This document shows, piece after piece, positions 7,213-17,054 of a DNA stretch of 35,954 bases (within the stretch, counting starts at the first letter, position 1; every line of letters begins with the position of its first letter). Source of the DNA: an uncultured Pelagibacteraceae bacterium (GTDB taxonomy: Bacteria > Pseudomonadota > Alphaproteobacteria > Pelagibacterales > Pelagibacteraceae). The position numbers and the translations under genes are program-made. Under the pieces are notes generated by a model. It was not told the origin of the DNA. It searched no databases and saw only the letters and a list, made by a program, of their open reading frames with translations. The stretch covers positions 1 to 35,954 of the forward strand of contig CACJUF010000013.1 in NCBI GenBank assembly GCA_902596515.1. The letters run 5' to 3'.

Positions 7213-10200
7213 TTATCGAATTATCGCAGAAATCTCTTTATTTCTAATTAAATTTAACATTTTTCTGTCAATATTTCTCTTATTCTTAAGTGTAAAATCC
7301 AATTCATTATTTTGGTCTCGTAATTTAATTTTAACAATTGTATTTCCATCGTCAGGGATAATTTTTGAGATTTCATTCAATTCATTTAATGATTTTAAGT
7401 TAAAAACTACCTCTTCGATTGGTTTATTCATCAACTCTGAAAGTGAGGCTATTTTCTGAACATTTATTCTCTTAAAACGATTTTCTTCATCCGAAACTGA
7501 TTTGGCCAAAGTTAATATTATTGATGATCCTTCTTTCAATATTTCACGATTTTTTTCTAGAACTTCAGAAAAAATGAATAATTCAAAAACACTAGTTAAA
7601 TCAGTTAATTTTAAAACAGCATAAGGATTTCCTTTGGCAGTTTTTCTTTCTTGTATTTTTAATAAAGTTGCAGCAATATTTGAGTTAATTATTTCATTAT
7701 TATTATTAAAACTTAGGTAATCTTTTATATTATAGTCTTCAAATATTTCTTTAAATTGATTTAAGGGATGATCTGATATAAAAAAGCCCACTGACTCAAA
7801 TTCTTTGGACAATCTTTCTTCAAACTTCCAGTCATCAATCTTCATAATTACTTCATCATCTGATGCATTTTTTTCACCAAATAAATCAATCTGATTGGCA
7901 GATTTATTTTCATAAACATTTTTTGATTTTGTTATAAAGTTTGGTATTGAATTAAATAACGATTTTCTATTTAGATTTATATTATCAAAAGCTCCTGCTT
8001 TTACTAAACCTTCTAATTGTAACTTGTTAATATCTTTTGGATTTACTCTGTTTAAAAAATCATTAATAGAACTAAATTTTCCATTTTTAATTCTTTCCTC
8101 AACAATATTTGAAACTGCTTCATAGCCAACAGCTTTAATGCCACCCAGTGCATAAAAGAATTTTTCTCCATCTGTTCTAAAATCAGCATAACACTCATTT
8201 ATATCAGGTCTTACTATTTCTATATTTAATCTTTTTAATTCCTCATAAAATTCACTTAATTTATTTTGATTAGAAATATCCATTGTCATTGATGCAGCAA
8301 TAAACTCTTTTGGATAATATGTTTTTAGATATGCCGTTTGATAAGAAATAATCGCATATGCAGCTGCATGACTTTTATTAAAACCATATTCTGCAAAAGG
8401 CTCTATTTTCAAAAATATTCCTGCAGCAACATCTTTGCTAATACCATTGTTTACTGCACCAGAAATGAAATTTTGTTTTTGTTTTTCTAATTCTGCTCTT
8501 TTCTTTTTACCCATTGCTCTTCTTAGAATATCTGCTTGACCAGCAGTAAAACCAGATAATTTTTGTGCAATTTGCATTACTTGTTCTTGGTAAATTATCA
8601 CTCCATAGGTAGGTCGTAAAATATCTTCAAGTAAAGGATGTAAATAATCGGGTGTCTTTTTTCCATGTTTGCAATCATTATAGATTGGTATATTACTCAT
8701 CGGACCTGGTCTATAAAGTGCTACCAGTGCAATAATGTCTTCTATGTGATTTGGTTTCATTTGCATCAATGCTTCACGCATTCCAGCACTTTCAATTTGA
8801 AATAAACCAACAGTTTTGCCAGATGACAATAGATCAAAAACTTTTTGATCTTCAAAATTTATGTTTTCAATATTAAATTTTTTATCTTTTTTTCTTATTA
8901 ATTTTTGAGTGTTATTTATAACAGTTAAAGTTTTTAATCCCAAAAAATCAAACTTGATTAATCCTGCATTTTCAGCTGAGTACATGTCAAATTGTGTTGA
9001 AGGTAATAATAAGTCAGATGTTGCGTCCTTGTATAATGGTACCATCTCAGTTAACTCTTTGTCTGCTATCACTACACCTGCAGCATGAGTTGCAACATTT
9101 CTATTTAGTCCTTCTAATTTTAATGAGAGATCTGTAAGTTTTTTTACTCTACTATCCTCATTTATTAGTTTTTGAAGTCTTGGTTCTCCAGCTATACATT
9201 CGGTCAGATTTTGTGGCCTTGATGGATCAAAGGGTATCATTTTCGATATACTGTCAACAAAACCATATGCCAATCCTAAAACACGTCCAACGTCTCTAAT
9301 AACCATTCTGGCCTTTAATTTTCCAAATGTGATAATATGAGCTACACTATTTTCATATTTTTTTGTTAAATATTTAAAAACTAAATCTCTTTTTTCTTCG
9401 CAAAAATCTATATCAAAATCAGGCATTGAGATTCTGTCAGGGTTCAAAAATCTCTCAAAAATTAGGTTAAATTTTATTGGATCAACATCAGTTATTGAAA
9501 GACACCAAGCGACCAGAGAACCAGCACCAGATCCTCTACCAGGTCCAACTGGTATATCATTTTCTTTTGCCCATTTAATATAGTCAGATACAATTAAAAA
9601 ATAACTTGCATAATTCATTTTAATTATGATTTCTAACTCATGATCTAATCTATCTTTATATTTCAAATAATTCTTGTTAGATGCAAAATCTTTATTGTAT
9701 AAGTTAAATATCTTTATAAATTTTTCATTAAGGCCATCTAATGAGTTTTTCTTTAAAGTTTGGTCTGCGCTAATGCCTTTATCAGAACTGATATTAGGTA
9801 GTATAGGTTTGGATGATAAAGGTCTAAAATTACATCGAAATGGAAAGTTATAATTATTTTCTAATGCCTCAGGTATATCAGCAAATAAATCAATCATTTC
9901 TGAATTAGTTTTAAGATAATGCTGATTGCTAAATCTAACTCTGTTTTTTTCGTTTACATAAGTTTTGTTTTTTATACATATCAATGCATCGTGTGCCTCA
10001 TGCATATCTTTATCTATATAAAATACTTCATTAGTAGCGATTAGAGGAATATCTAATGTTTTTGAACTTGTTAAATTAAATTTTTCAAACTCTTTTTCAT
10101 TTAAATCACCATGACGCTGTATTTCAATATAAAATCTATCACCATAAGAATTTTTTAATTTTAAAAAAATTTCTTGAATTTCGGCAAATTTACCTTTGTT

Positions 10201-10629
10201 AAACAATTGTCCAAAAAAACCATTAACCGTTCCAGAAAATATTGCTACTCCTTCATTTTTATTTAGCAATTCTTCAAAATCTAAATGAGGTTCAGAAAGC
10301 TCGTCATTTTTTAAAAAAGATAATGAAGATAACTTTATTATTGTTTTATATCCATCTTCATTTAATGCGAATAAAGGTATAAGACCTTTTGTATCATCTA
10401 ATTTAAAATTAATTTGAGTTCCAATTATTGGTTGAGATCCAGATTTAGATAATTTTTCAGCAAACTCTAAGGCGCCACATAGATTGGAGGTGTCACACAA
10501 ACCTATTGCCTTTAGTTTATTATCTTTAGAAATATTTTTTAAATCATCTATCTTGATTGCGCCTTCACAAATAGAAAATTGAGAATGTATTTTTAGATGA
10601 TTAAAATTTTCAGAATTAGACTCTTGCAT
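7213..10629 (-). CDS. dnaE: DNA polymerase III subunit alpha
   Basis: DnaE is the replicative polymerase. At 1138 residues it matches the DnaE1 class (E. coli 1160). The N-terminal PHP domain starts at HLKIHSQFSI (11-20); the third position of the usual HSD is Gln here, as often substituted in the proteobacterial PHP domain that has lost catalysis. The polymerase core has GPGRGSGAGSLVAW (362-375), the palm aspartates D404 and D406 in PDFDID, and D561 in IKFDFLG, matching E. coli D401, D403 and D555. Further landmarks are HAAGVVI, YRPGPMSNIP, YQEQVMQIA, and RRAMGKKKRAEL. QIDLFG (913-918) looks like the beta-clamp binding peptide, followed by an OB fold (about 975-1060). The start overlaps the lolD end by 14 bases. 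Confidence 0.97.
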   Translation of the reverse strand: MQESNSENFNHLKIHSQFSICEGAIKIDDLKNISKDNKLKAIGLCDTSNLCGALEFAEKLSKSGSQPIIGTQINFKLDDTKGLIPLFALNEDGYKTIIKLSSLSFLKNDELSEPHLDFEELLNKNEGVAIFSGTVNGFFGQLFNKGKFAEIQEIFLKLKNSYGDRFYIEIQRHGDLNEKEFEKFNLTSSKTLDIPLIATNEVFYIDKDMHEAHDALICIKNKTYVNEKNRVRFSNQHYLKTNSEMIDLFADIPEALENNYNFPFRCNFRPLSSKPILPNISSDKGISADQTLKKNSLDGLNEKFIKIFNLYNKDFASNKNYLKYKDRLDHELEIIIKMNYASYFLIVSDYIKWAKENDIPVGPGRGSGAGSLVAWCLSITDVDPIKFNLIFERFLNPDRISMPDFDIDFCEEKRDLVFKYLTKKYENSVAHIITFGKLKARMVIRDVGRVLGLAYGFVDSISKMIPFDPSRPQNLTECIAGEPRLQKLINEDSRVKKLTDLSLKLEGLNRNVATHAAGVVIADKELTEMVPLYKDATSDLLLPSTQFDMYSAENAGLIKFDFLGLKTLTVINNTQKLIRKKDKKFNIENINFEDQKVFDLLSSGKTVGLFQIESAGMREALMQMKPNHIEDIIALVALYRPGPMSNIPIYNDCKHGKKTPDYLHPLLEDILRPTYGVIIYQEQVMQIAQKLSGFTAGQADILRRAMGKKKRAELEKQKQNFISGAVNNGISKDVAAGIFLKIEPFAEYGFNKSHAAAYAIISYQTAYLKTYYPKEFIAASMTMDISNQNKLSEFYEELKRLNIEIVRPDINECYADFRTDGEKFFYALGGIKAVGYEAVSNIVEERIKNGKFSSINDFLNRVNPKDINKLQLEGLVKAGAFDNINLNRKSLFNSIPNFITKSKNVYENKSANQIDLFGEKNASDDEVIMKIDDWKFEERLSKEFESVGFFISDHPLNQFKEIFEDYNIKDYLSFNNNNEIINSNIAATLLKIQERKTAKGNPYAVLKLTDLTSVFELFIFSEVLEKNREILKEGSSIILTLAKSVSDEENRFKRINVQKIASLSELMNKPIEEVVFNLKSLNELNEISKIIPDDGNTIVKIKLRDQNNELDFTLKNKRNIDRKMLNLIRNKEISAIIR

Positions 10630-11299
10630 TAATGGTCCTTATATTACCATTAACTATTTCCAACATGCAATCAGCCTTTTTGGCAAAAAATCTATTATGA
10701 GTTGCAAAGATTATTAGTCGGTTTGTATTAATTTGTTTTTTTAAAAGATCAAAAACACTTTTTGCAGTTTCTAAATCTAAACTTCCTGTTGGTTCGTCGG
10801 CTAAAATAACTTGAGGATCATTAATTAGAGCTCTAGCTATTGATACTCTTTGTTTTTCACCTCCAGAGAGTTCTGCAGGATAATGGTAAATTCGATTCGA
10901 CAAACCAACTTTTTTTAATAATTTTTTTGATTTTATTTCTGAAATTTCTTTTTTTTTTTCAATAGCAAGATTAGCCAAATATACATTTTCTAAAGCTGTA
11001 AAATCTGGAAGTAAATTATCCTGTTGATATATAATTCCAATTTTATTAGCTCTTAAAACGTCATTATAGTTAGAATTTTTATAATCTATTTGTTTATTTC
11101 CATATTTCATTATACCACTTGATGGTCTATCGATTAATGACAACAAGTTTAGTAATGTTGATTTTCCAGAACCAGAAGGTCCCATTAAAGAATAAATTTT
11201 TCCAAGTTTAAAATTATAAGTTAATTTTTTTAAAACTTTTAAATTTTTTTGGTGAGTAAAAGACTTGGAAATATTTGAAAGTTTAATAAAATTATTCAT
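10616..11299 (-). CDS. lolD: Lipoprotein-releasing system ATP-binding protein LolD
   Basis: This ABC ATPase powers release of mature lipoproteins from the inner membrane for delivery to the outer membrane. In 227 residues it shows Walker A GPSGSGKST (40-48), a Q-loop at Q92-Q93, signature LSGGEKQR (144-151), Walker B VILADEPTGSLD (164-175) and the H-loop in FATHNRFF. The pattern ELSGGE...ADEPTGSLD is typical of the LolD/MacB-type subfamily. The gene follows lolC with an 8-base overlap, which identifies it as the partner of that permease rather than a generic exporter. The end overlaps dnaE by 14 bases; lolC-lolD-dnaE is a recurring alphaproteobacterial order. Confidence 0.93.
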   Translation of the reverse strand: MNNFIKLSNISKSFTHQKNLKVLKKLTYNFKLGKIYSLMGPSGSGKSTLLNLLSLIDRPSSGIMKYGNKQIDYKNSNYNDVLRANKIGIIYQQDNLLPDFTALENVYLANLAIEKKKEISEIKSKKLLKKVGLSNRIYHYPAELSGGEKQRVSIARALINDPQVILADEPTGSLDLETAKSVFDLLKKQINTNRLIIFATHNRFFAKKADCMLEIVNGNIRTINARV

Positions 11300-12524
11300 A
11301 TTTTAATGCTTTAACAGGATCTAGTTTTGCTGCTTTTAAAGCAGGGAAAATTGAAACAATAATTGTAATAATTATTGAGCATAGCGAGATTAATAAAATT
11401 GATGGTGGGTTAATCTCTGAGGGCATCGTACTTAAAAAATATATTTCCTCTGGAAACAAACTTATGTTGAACAAAGTGCTTAAAAATTGTCTTAAATTTT
11501 CAACATATATTGAAAAAGTTACACCAAGAATAATTCCAAAAATTGTAGCAGATGTTCCTATTATTACTCCAACAAGAAAAAAAATTTTTACAATTGATTT
11601 GTTAAGTACACCAATAGATTTTAATATCGCAATATCTTTTGTTTTGTTTTTAACCAATATTGTTAAACCAGAAATTATATTAAAAGCGGCTACAATAATA
11701 ATTAAAGACAATATTATGAACATTACATTTCTCTCAACTTTAAGAGCTGAAAAAAGAGCACTATTCATATCTGACCAAGAATACACAAATTCATTTTTAA
11801 AAATTTTCTGTACTATTTCTTTTTGGTCCTCAATTTTTTGAGGATTTTTAAGATAAATTTCTAAATTTCTATCATCCTTATTTAGATTAAAGAACTCCTC
11901 TAGAGTTGATAAATTTATGAAAGCTATATTGTTGTCGAAATCAACAAGTCCACTTTCAAAAATTGATACAACTGTAAAAGTTTTTTGTTTAGGTATATTA
12001 CCTATTATTGTCTCAATTCCACTTGAGGACATGATTGTAATATCATCTCCTATATCAAGATTTAGATTAAAACTGAGCTCTTTTCCAATTGAAATAAAAT
12101 TTTTACTTAAGTTATTTCTATTACCTAAAAAATTTTTATTTTTTACTAATTCAAGTTTCGAAAAATCATCATTATTATAACCTCGCAATACTATTCCTTT
12201 AGAGGTCTCGCTTTTAATCATTATGGCCTCACCTGAATTGCTTAAAATCAATTCATCAGAAATAAGTTTTAAATTGTTAAGTTTTAACTTTTCATTTTCG
12301 ATTACATTTTCATATGGTTTGACAGTTATATGAGCATTAAAACCAACTATCTTATTTATTAGTTCTGTCCGGAAACCATTCATGACTGACATAACAATTA
12401 TTAAAACAGCTACACCAAGACTGATACCTATAAATGAAAAAATTGAAATAACATTTAGAAAGCCATCTTTTTTTCTAGCTTTCAAAAACCTGAAGGTAAT
12501 TTCTTTTTCTAAAGTAGAAATCAA
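11292..12524 (-). CDS. lolC: Lipoprotein-releasing system permease LolC/LolE
   Basis: This is the inner-membrane component of the Lol exporter. The 410-residue protein has the family layout: one N-terminal membrane helix (about 22-47, ISIFSFIGISLGVAVLIIV) followed by the MNGFR motif, a large periplasmic domain (about 50-265), then three C-terminal helices (near 270, 315 and 375) and a final AALKLDP-like segment, here ALKAAKLDPVKALKYE. Only one permease gene is present here, so it would act as a homodimer or LolC/E equivalent, unlike E. coli with separate LolC and LolE; a second copy outside the window cannot be excluded. It overlaps proS by four bases and lolD by eight. Confidence 0.92.
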   Translation of the reverse strand: MISTLEKEITFRFLKARKKDGFLNVISIFSFIGISLGVAVLIIVMSVMNGFRTELINKIVGFNAHITVKPYENVIENEKLKLNNLKLISDELILSNSGEAIMIKSETSKGIVLRGYNNDDFSKLELVKNKNFLGNRNNLSKNFISIGKELSFNLNLDIGDDITIMSSSGIETIIGNIPKQKTFTVVSIFESGLVDFDNNIAFINLSTLEEFFNLNKDDRNLEIYLKNPQKIEDQKEIVQKIFKNEFVYSWSDMNSALFSALKVERNVMFIILSLIIIVAAFNIISGLTILVKNKTKDIAILKSIGVLNKSIVKIFFLVGVIIGTSATIFGIILGVTFSIYVENLRQFLSTLFNISLFPEEIYFLSTMPSEINPPSILLISLCSIIITIIVSIFPALKAAKLDPVKALKYE

Positions 12525-13855
12525 TTTTTTTCTTTTTGTTTTTTGATTATTTCTATTATTTCAGCTATTTTTAATTTTTTTGTTTCTTTTCCAACTTCTT
12601 TAAATTCTATTAAGTCACCCTCAGTTTGTTTACCTATTATTATTTGATATGGAGCACCTATTAAATTCATCTTTTTTATTTTTGATGAAAAATTTTCGTC
12701 AGTATCGTCAATTATTGCGTCAATGTTGTTTTTTACTAATTCAGAATTAAACTTATTTGCTTTTTCTAATGCTGAATTATCATTTTTATTTATCATCGTT
12801 ATTATTCCAATATCATATGGTGCAACAGATATTGGCCATTTCATGATTTCATTTTTTTCGTCGTATTTTGCTTCTATTATTGCGCCTACTAACCTTGAAA
12901 CTCCTATGCCGTATGAGCCCATTTTAACAAAATCTTTTTTACCACCAGGAAGATCTACTGATGCACCCATTGGTTTTGAATATTTGTCACCAAAATAAAA
13001 TATATGACCCACCTCAATACCTTTAGTTTTCAATCGATTAGTTTCGGAAACTTTTTTTTCAAACTCATTCTTGTCAAATTTTTCATCAGTAACTGAGTAA
13101 AATTCTTCATATTTTTTTCTCAGGTCCTCTAACGATTTTTTTTCTAATTTTGTGCCTTCACTTTTCAAATCAAAAATTCTCTTATCCGTATAAATTTTAC
13201 TTTCACCAGTTTCAGCTAAAATAATAAACTCATGAGAAAGATTACCTCCTATAGGTCCAGTATCAGCAGCCATTGGAATGGCAGTAAGATCTAATCTCTT
13301 AAAAGTTTTTAAATAAGATAAAAAAAATTTATTATAAGAAAATATAGCTTCCTCATCAGAAATATCGAATGAGTAAGCATCTTTCATATAAAACTCTCTA
13401 CATCTCATTATTCCAAATCGTGGTCTAATCTCATCTCTAAATTTCCATTGAATATGATATAAAAGTTGCGGAAGAGATTTGTAAGATTTAACTGATGCTC
13501 TAAATATATCTGTTACAAGTTCTTCATTGGTTGGGCCATAAAGCATTTCACGATTTTGACGATCTTTTATTCTTAGCATTTCTTCACCGTAGTCCTCGTA
13601 GCGCCCACTCTCTTTCCATATTTCACTTGATTGTATGGTTGGCATTAAAATTTCTTGAGCTCCAATTTTGTTTTGCTCTTCTCTAACAATATCCTCAATT
13701 TTTTTCATGACTTTAAAACCTAATGGTAACCAAGAGTAAATTCCTGCTGATGATTGTTTAATCATTCCCACACGTAACATTAATTGATGTGATTTTATTT
13801 TGGCCTCTGAAGGATTGTTTTTTAAAATTGGAATAAATGATTGTGAAATATACAT
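12521..13855 (-). CDS. proS: Prolyl-tRNA synthetase (short form without editing domain)
   Basis: ProS charges tRNA-Pro with proline. It is a class II synthetase with motif 1 around GFKVMKKIEDIVREE (46-60), motif 2 at KFRDEIRPRFGIMRCREF (138-155), and motif 3 at GSYGIGVSRLVGAI (about 313-326), followed by the anticodon-binding domain. At 444 residues it is much shorter than E. coli ProS (572) because the insertion (INS) editing domain normally found between motifs 2 and 3 is missing. This short bacterial form is typical of Alphaproteobacteria and relies on separate trans-editing proteins to clear Ala-tRNA-Pro. The start lies one base after the DUF1467 gene and the stop overlaps lolC by four. 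Confidence 0.96.
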   Translation of the reverse strand: MYISQSFIPILKNNPSEAKIKSHQLMLRVGMIKQSSAGIYSWLPLGFKVMKKIEDIVREEQNKIGAQEILMPTIQSSEIWKESGRYEDYGEEMLRIKDRQNREMLYGPTNEELVTDIFRASVKSYKSLPQLLYHIQWKFRDEIRPRFGIMRCREFYMKDAYSFDISDEEAIFSYNKFFLSYLKTFKRLDLTAIPMAADTGPIGGNLSHEFIILAETGESKIYTDKRIFDLKSEGTKLEKKSLEDLRKKYEEFYSVTDEKFDKNEFEKKVSETNRLKTKGIEVGHIFYFGDKYSKPMGASVDLPGGKKDFVKMGSYGIGVSRLVGAIIEAKYDEKNEIMKWPISVAPYDIGIITMINKNDNSALEKANKFNSELVKNNIDAIIDDTDENFSSKIKKMNLIGAPYQIIIGKQTEGDLIEFKEVGKETKKLKIAEIIEIIKKQKEKN

Positions 13856-13856
13856 T

Positions 13857-14102
13857 CTAAGTGATTATATTTCTTAAATTTAAATATTCAAATTTCATAA
13901 GTAAGTAAATAATTATAAACAAAACTGTTGTAATTCCAGTACAATAAACAAATTTCTTTAACATTTTTGGATTTTCTGGGGAGCCTGGATCCTCACCCTC
14001 AATTTTAATAACTTTATTTCTCTCTACATCTATTGGTAGAATTGCAAAAAAAATTATCCACCAAATGATTATATAGATTATTGCTAATCCTGTGAGGCTC
14101 AT
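13857..14102 (-). CDS. DUF1467 family small membrane protein
   Basis: An 81-residue protein with two membrane helices (about 4-24 and 54-70) separated by a charged loop containing DVERNKVIKIEGEDPGSPEN. The spacing, the WWI-FFAILPI first helix and the E-x-D-PGSPENP loop fit the DUF1467 family found mainly in Alphaproteobacteria. The function is not known to me. It is wedged between rnj and proS, overlapping rnj by one base (TAATG), and this rnj-DUF1467-proS arrangement recurs in the class, which supports it as a real gene despite its size. The presence of PGSPENP suggests a conserved cytoplasmic loop, but no catalytic motif is visible. Confidence 0.85.
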   Translation of the reverse strand: MSLTGLAIIYIIIWWIIFFAILPIDVERNKVIKIEGEDPGSPENPKMLKKFVYCTGITTVLFIIIYLLMKFEYLNLRNIIT

Positions 14103-15760
14103 TAAATCTTAACCAAGTTAATATTAGCGAAAGGTTTTTTTCCAGTTTTTTCTTTAGTAAATTTACGACAAGCAATTTTTAGCGCATCAATTAAATTGTG
14201 CTCTTGCTGTTTATTACCAAGTTTGAATGTTCTTGATGTTTTTTCAATTTCATCTTCTAGTCCATATAAAAACTCCTCTTTCTCATAAACAGGCAATCCC
14301 CTGAAAGTGATTATGGGACTATTATGGATATTTCCCTTTGGAGTAATTAGAATTGTTATTTCCAAATATCCATTACTACTCAAATTTCTTCTGTCTTTTA
14401 TTGACTGAGAATCTTCTTCAACACTAACATTTCCATCTAAATATAATCTACCGCTCGGTGCTTTATCATAAACTTCTGGTTTATCTCCTGGTGATAATTT
14501 TACAATATCTCCATTTTCAACTTGAACAGGATGAGGAACCTGCATTTCTTTTGCAAAATTGATATGTTCTATCATATGTCTGTGCTCTCCATGAACTGGA
14601 ATAACACATTGAGGTTTGACCCATTGATACATATCTTTAAGATCTTCTCGATTTGGATGACCTGATACATGAATAAATTCAGTTTCCTCAGAGATCACCT
14701 CGATACCATCTTTCACTAATTGATTATGGAGCTTATAAAGTTTTTTTTCATTACCTGGGATAATTTTTGATGAAAAAATTACAGCGTCATCTTTTTCAAT
14801 AAATACATCTGGATGAACATAATTTGCTATTCGCATCATTGCTCCCATTGGTTCACCTTGACTACCTGTGCATAAATAAAGAATTTTTTCTCTAGAGAAA
14901 TTTTTTGCATCCCTTGGATCAATAGGTTCAATTGTATTTTTTAAATATCCACATTGTCTTGCAGCCTTATAAATTCTGTGCATTGATCTTCCAACTAAAG
15001 ATATCTGTCTCCCAGATTTTTCAGCACAGTAAAAAGCTGTTTCCATTCTTGCGACGTTTGACGCAAAAGAAGTAATAATAACTCTTTTTTTTAATCGATT
15101 AACTATATTTAACAAATTTTTTCTTACATCTAACTCTGATCCTGATCTTCCGGCACTAAAAACATTTGTTGAGTCACAAATCATTGCTAAAACACCCTCA
15201 TCGCCTATTTCTTTTAACCTTTTAGAATTAATTTCATCACCGATTAGTGGGTTTGGATCAACTTTCCAGTCTCCAGTATGTAGAATTACACCTGCTGGGG
15301 TTTTTATTCTCAAACCATTTGGCTCTAGTATTGAATGTGTTAAAGTGATGTATTCAATCTCAAACTTTTCTAATGAGATATTTCCATTTAATTCAACAAT
15401 TTGTAGATCTTTAGTAATATCAATATGTTTTTCTTTAAATTTTTCCTTTATCAAAACAGCTGTGAACGGTGTTGCGTATATCTTACATTGAAGTTTTGGC
15501 CATAAATGAGCAATTGCTCCAATGTGATCTTCATGGGCATGGGTAAGAACTATACCTAATAAATTATCTTTCTTTTCAACAATAAATCCTGGATCTGGAT
15601 AAATTAAATCTATTCCAGGAAGAGTATCATCTGCAAAAGTAACACCAATATCAACCATGATCCATTTGTGGTCGCCTGGTAAACCATAACCAAACAGATT
15701 CATGTTCATCCCAATTTCACCAGATCCACCTAGTGGACAAAATAATAATTCTTCTTTCAT
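14102..15760 (-). CDS. rnj: Ribonuclease J
   Basis: RNase J is a zinc-dependent endo- and 5'-exoribonuclease of the metallo-beta-lactamase/beta-CASP fold, acting in mRNA decay and rRNA maturation. The 552-residue length is normal. It has the catalytic LTHAHEDHIGA motif (H74, H76, D78, H79), a further metal-site segment ILHTGDWKVDPNP, the beta-CASP motifs ending in SGHPNREDL, and PVHGEHRHM. The C-terminal RNase J domain follows, ending in RKFTKEKTGKKPF. The gene overlaps coaX by four bases and DUF1467 by one. Alphaproteobacteria commonly carry RNase J alongside RNase E, so this is an expected component. Confidence 0.95.
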   Translation of the reverse strand: MKEELLFCPLGGSGEIGMNMNLFGYGLPGDHKWIMVDIGVTFADDTLPGIDLIYPDPGFIVEKKDNLLGIVLTHAHEDHIGAIAHLWPKLQCKIYATPFTAVLIKEKFKEKHIDITKDLQIVELNGNISLEKFEIEYITLTHSILEPNGLRIKTPAGVILHTGDWKVDPNPLIGDEINSKRLKEIGDEGVLAMICDSTNVFSAGRSGSELDVRKNLLNIVNRLKKRVIITSFASNVARMETAFYCAEKSGRQISLVGRSMHRIYKAARQCGYLKNTIEPIDPRDAKNFSREKILYLCTGSQGEPMGAMMRIANYVHPDVFIEKDDAVIFSSKIIPGNEKKLYKLHNQLVKDGIEVISEETEFIHVSGHPNREDLKDMYQWVKPQCVIPVHGEHRHMIEHINFAKEMQVPHPVQVENGDIVKLSPGDKPEVYDKAPSGRLYLDGNVSVEEDSQSIKDRRNLSSNGYLEITILITPKGNIHNSPIITFRGLPVYEKEEFLYGLEDEIEKTSRTFKLGNKQQEHNLIDALKIACRKFTKEKTGKKPFANINLVKI

Positions 15761-16506
15761 CTATTTAATAATTTAGAAATTTTTATAAGACCCTTAACAG
15801 TGATATCTTTGTTTTCAATAACTTTTGTTTTAATCGAATTTTTAAATAAATCAGAAAAGCCACCCGTAATAACAACCTTATAAGATTTTCCTGTTTCTTT
15901 CTTAATCAAATTAATAATATTGTCAATTAAGCCTGCATAGCCCCAAAAAAAACCTGATCTAACAGCTGAATTCGTATCAATTCCAATTACTTTTTTTATT
16001 TTTTTAAGATTAATTTTTGGTATCAGAGAAGCCTTATCAGTTAAAGTATTTAATGAAATACTTATACCAGGAGCAATAACACCTCCTCGATAAGTATTAT
16101 TTGCTAATACATCGAACGTTGTAGCTGTGCCAAAATCTAAAATGATGAAATTTTTCTTAGGACTCATTAAACTTATTGCATTTGCCAGTCTATCAGAGCC
16201 GACTTGTTTAAAGTTTGCTTTTATATTTAGAATAGATTTTAAATTGAGATCTTTTATTTCATAACACTTAACTTTAGTTTTTTTTGATATAAATCTTTTA
16301 ATAGAGTTGAAAGTTTTTGGGACAACGCTACAAAATAATATCTTTTCAATATTCTTGAAATCTTTTGTTAAAATTTTAAATTTTTTATTAAGAATTGAGT
16401 TTGTTATTGATTTTGATGGTAAACTTATTTTTTTTAAGATCTTATCTTTAGGATCTACTAAAAATAATTTAGTTACTGAATTTCCAATATCTCCTAAAAT
16501 TAGCAT
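15757..16506 (-). CDS. coaX: Type III pantothenate kinase
   Basis: CoaX phosphorylates pantothenate, the first step of coenzyme A synthesis. It belongs to the ASKHA fold and differs from CoaA and eukaryotic PanK. Recognisable pieces in its 249 residues are the N-terminal phosphate loop LGDIGNS (4-10; DxGN-S/T, with Ser here), the GSDRLANA motif with catalytic D105, DFGTATTFDV (124-133), and GGVIAPGIS (141-149), then the pre-C-terminal VVITGGFSDLF. The position after birA and before rnj is standard in Alphaproteobacteria. The stop overlaps rnj by four bases and there is an 8-base spacer from birA. Confidence 0.94.
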   Translation of the reverse strand: MLILGDIGNSVTKLFLVDPKDKILKKISLPSKSITNSILNKKFKILTKDFKNIEKILFCSVVPKTFNSIKRFISKKTKVKCYEIKDLNLKSILNIKANFKQVGSDRLANAISLMSPKKNFIILDFGTATTFDVLANNTYRGGVIAPGISISLNTLTDKASLIPKINLKKIKKVIGIDTNSAVRSGFFWGYAGLIDNIINLIKKETGKSYKVVITGGFSDLFKNSIKTKVIENKDITVKGLIKISKLLNR

Positions 16507-16514
16507 ATTTATAT

Positions 16515-17054
16515 TTATACTCTTTTTTTAATTAATCTGTTTAAATTGTTTTCAAAAATTTTTTTTAGTTTTAATTCAAATTTTTTTTTTGATATATCTT
16601 TGTTTATAAGCTCTCTTAAATGAGTAGTTGGATAATCTCTTATAAAGGGACTTTTTATTAAATTTACTCCAATACCAACAATCAAATAAGTATTATTAAA
16701 TTTATTCACTTTTTCTTGTAATATTCCACATATCTTTTTTTTTTGGATTAAAAGATCATTAGGTTTTTTAAAATGAATCTTTTTTTTATAATATTGTGAA
16801 ATACATTTTTTAACGATTAAACAATTAATTTTAGTTAATTTATTTAAAGATATCTTAAAGTTTTTAAGATTATAAAAAAAACTTACGAATAAATTTCCTT
16901 TATAGGAAACCCATTGTTTTCCATATTGGCCTCTACCATTAACTTGCAAATCAGATAAGATCATACCAAAATCATAATTATAATTTTTAATTATTCTAAT
17001 TGCAGTATTATTGGTACTTATTACTTTATTAAATCTAAATATTTTAAATTTCAT
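16515..17054 (-). CDS. birA: Biotin--[acetyl-CoA-carboxylase] ligase, minimal catalytic form
   Basis: The enzyme attaches biotin to the carboxyl-carrier protein of acetyl-CoA carboxylase through biotinyl-AMP. The 179 residues carry the biotin-binding loop GRGQYGKQW (40-48), KKPNDLL (96-102, usually KWPND), the KKICGIL segment (107-112) and VGIGVNL (126-132). Compared with E. coli BirA (321 residues), the N-terminal DNA-binding domain and most of the C-terminal SH3-like domain are missing, so it should be a ligase only, not a repressor. It overlaps nuoN by one base, suggesting that it is expressed from the nuo transcript. The nuoN-birA-coaX-rnj order is conserved in Alphaproteobacteria. The terminal region is unusually short. 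Confidence 0.88.
   Translation of the reverse strand: MKFKIFRFNKVISTNNTAIRIIKNYNYDFGMILSDLQVNGRGQYGKQWVSYKGNLFVSFFYNLKNFKISLNKLTKINCLIVKKCISQYYKKKIHFKKPNDLLIQKKKICGILQEKVNKFNNTYLIVGIGVNLIKSPFIRDYPTTHLRELINKDISKKKFELKLKKIFENNLNRLIKKRV

Noticed and set aside
11464-11841. A 125-codon plus-strand frame inside lolC
   Set aside because: Antisense shadow of a confident membrane-protein gene; no motif, no ribosome site and no neighbour on that strand.
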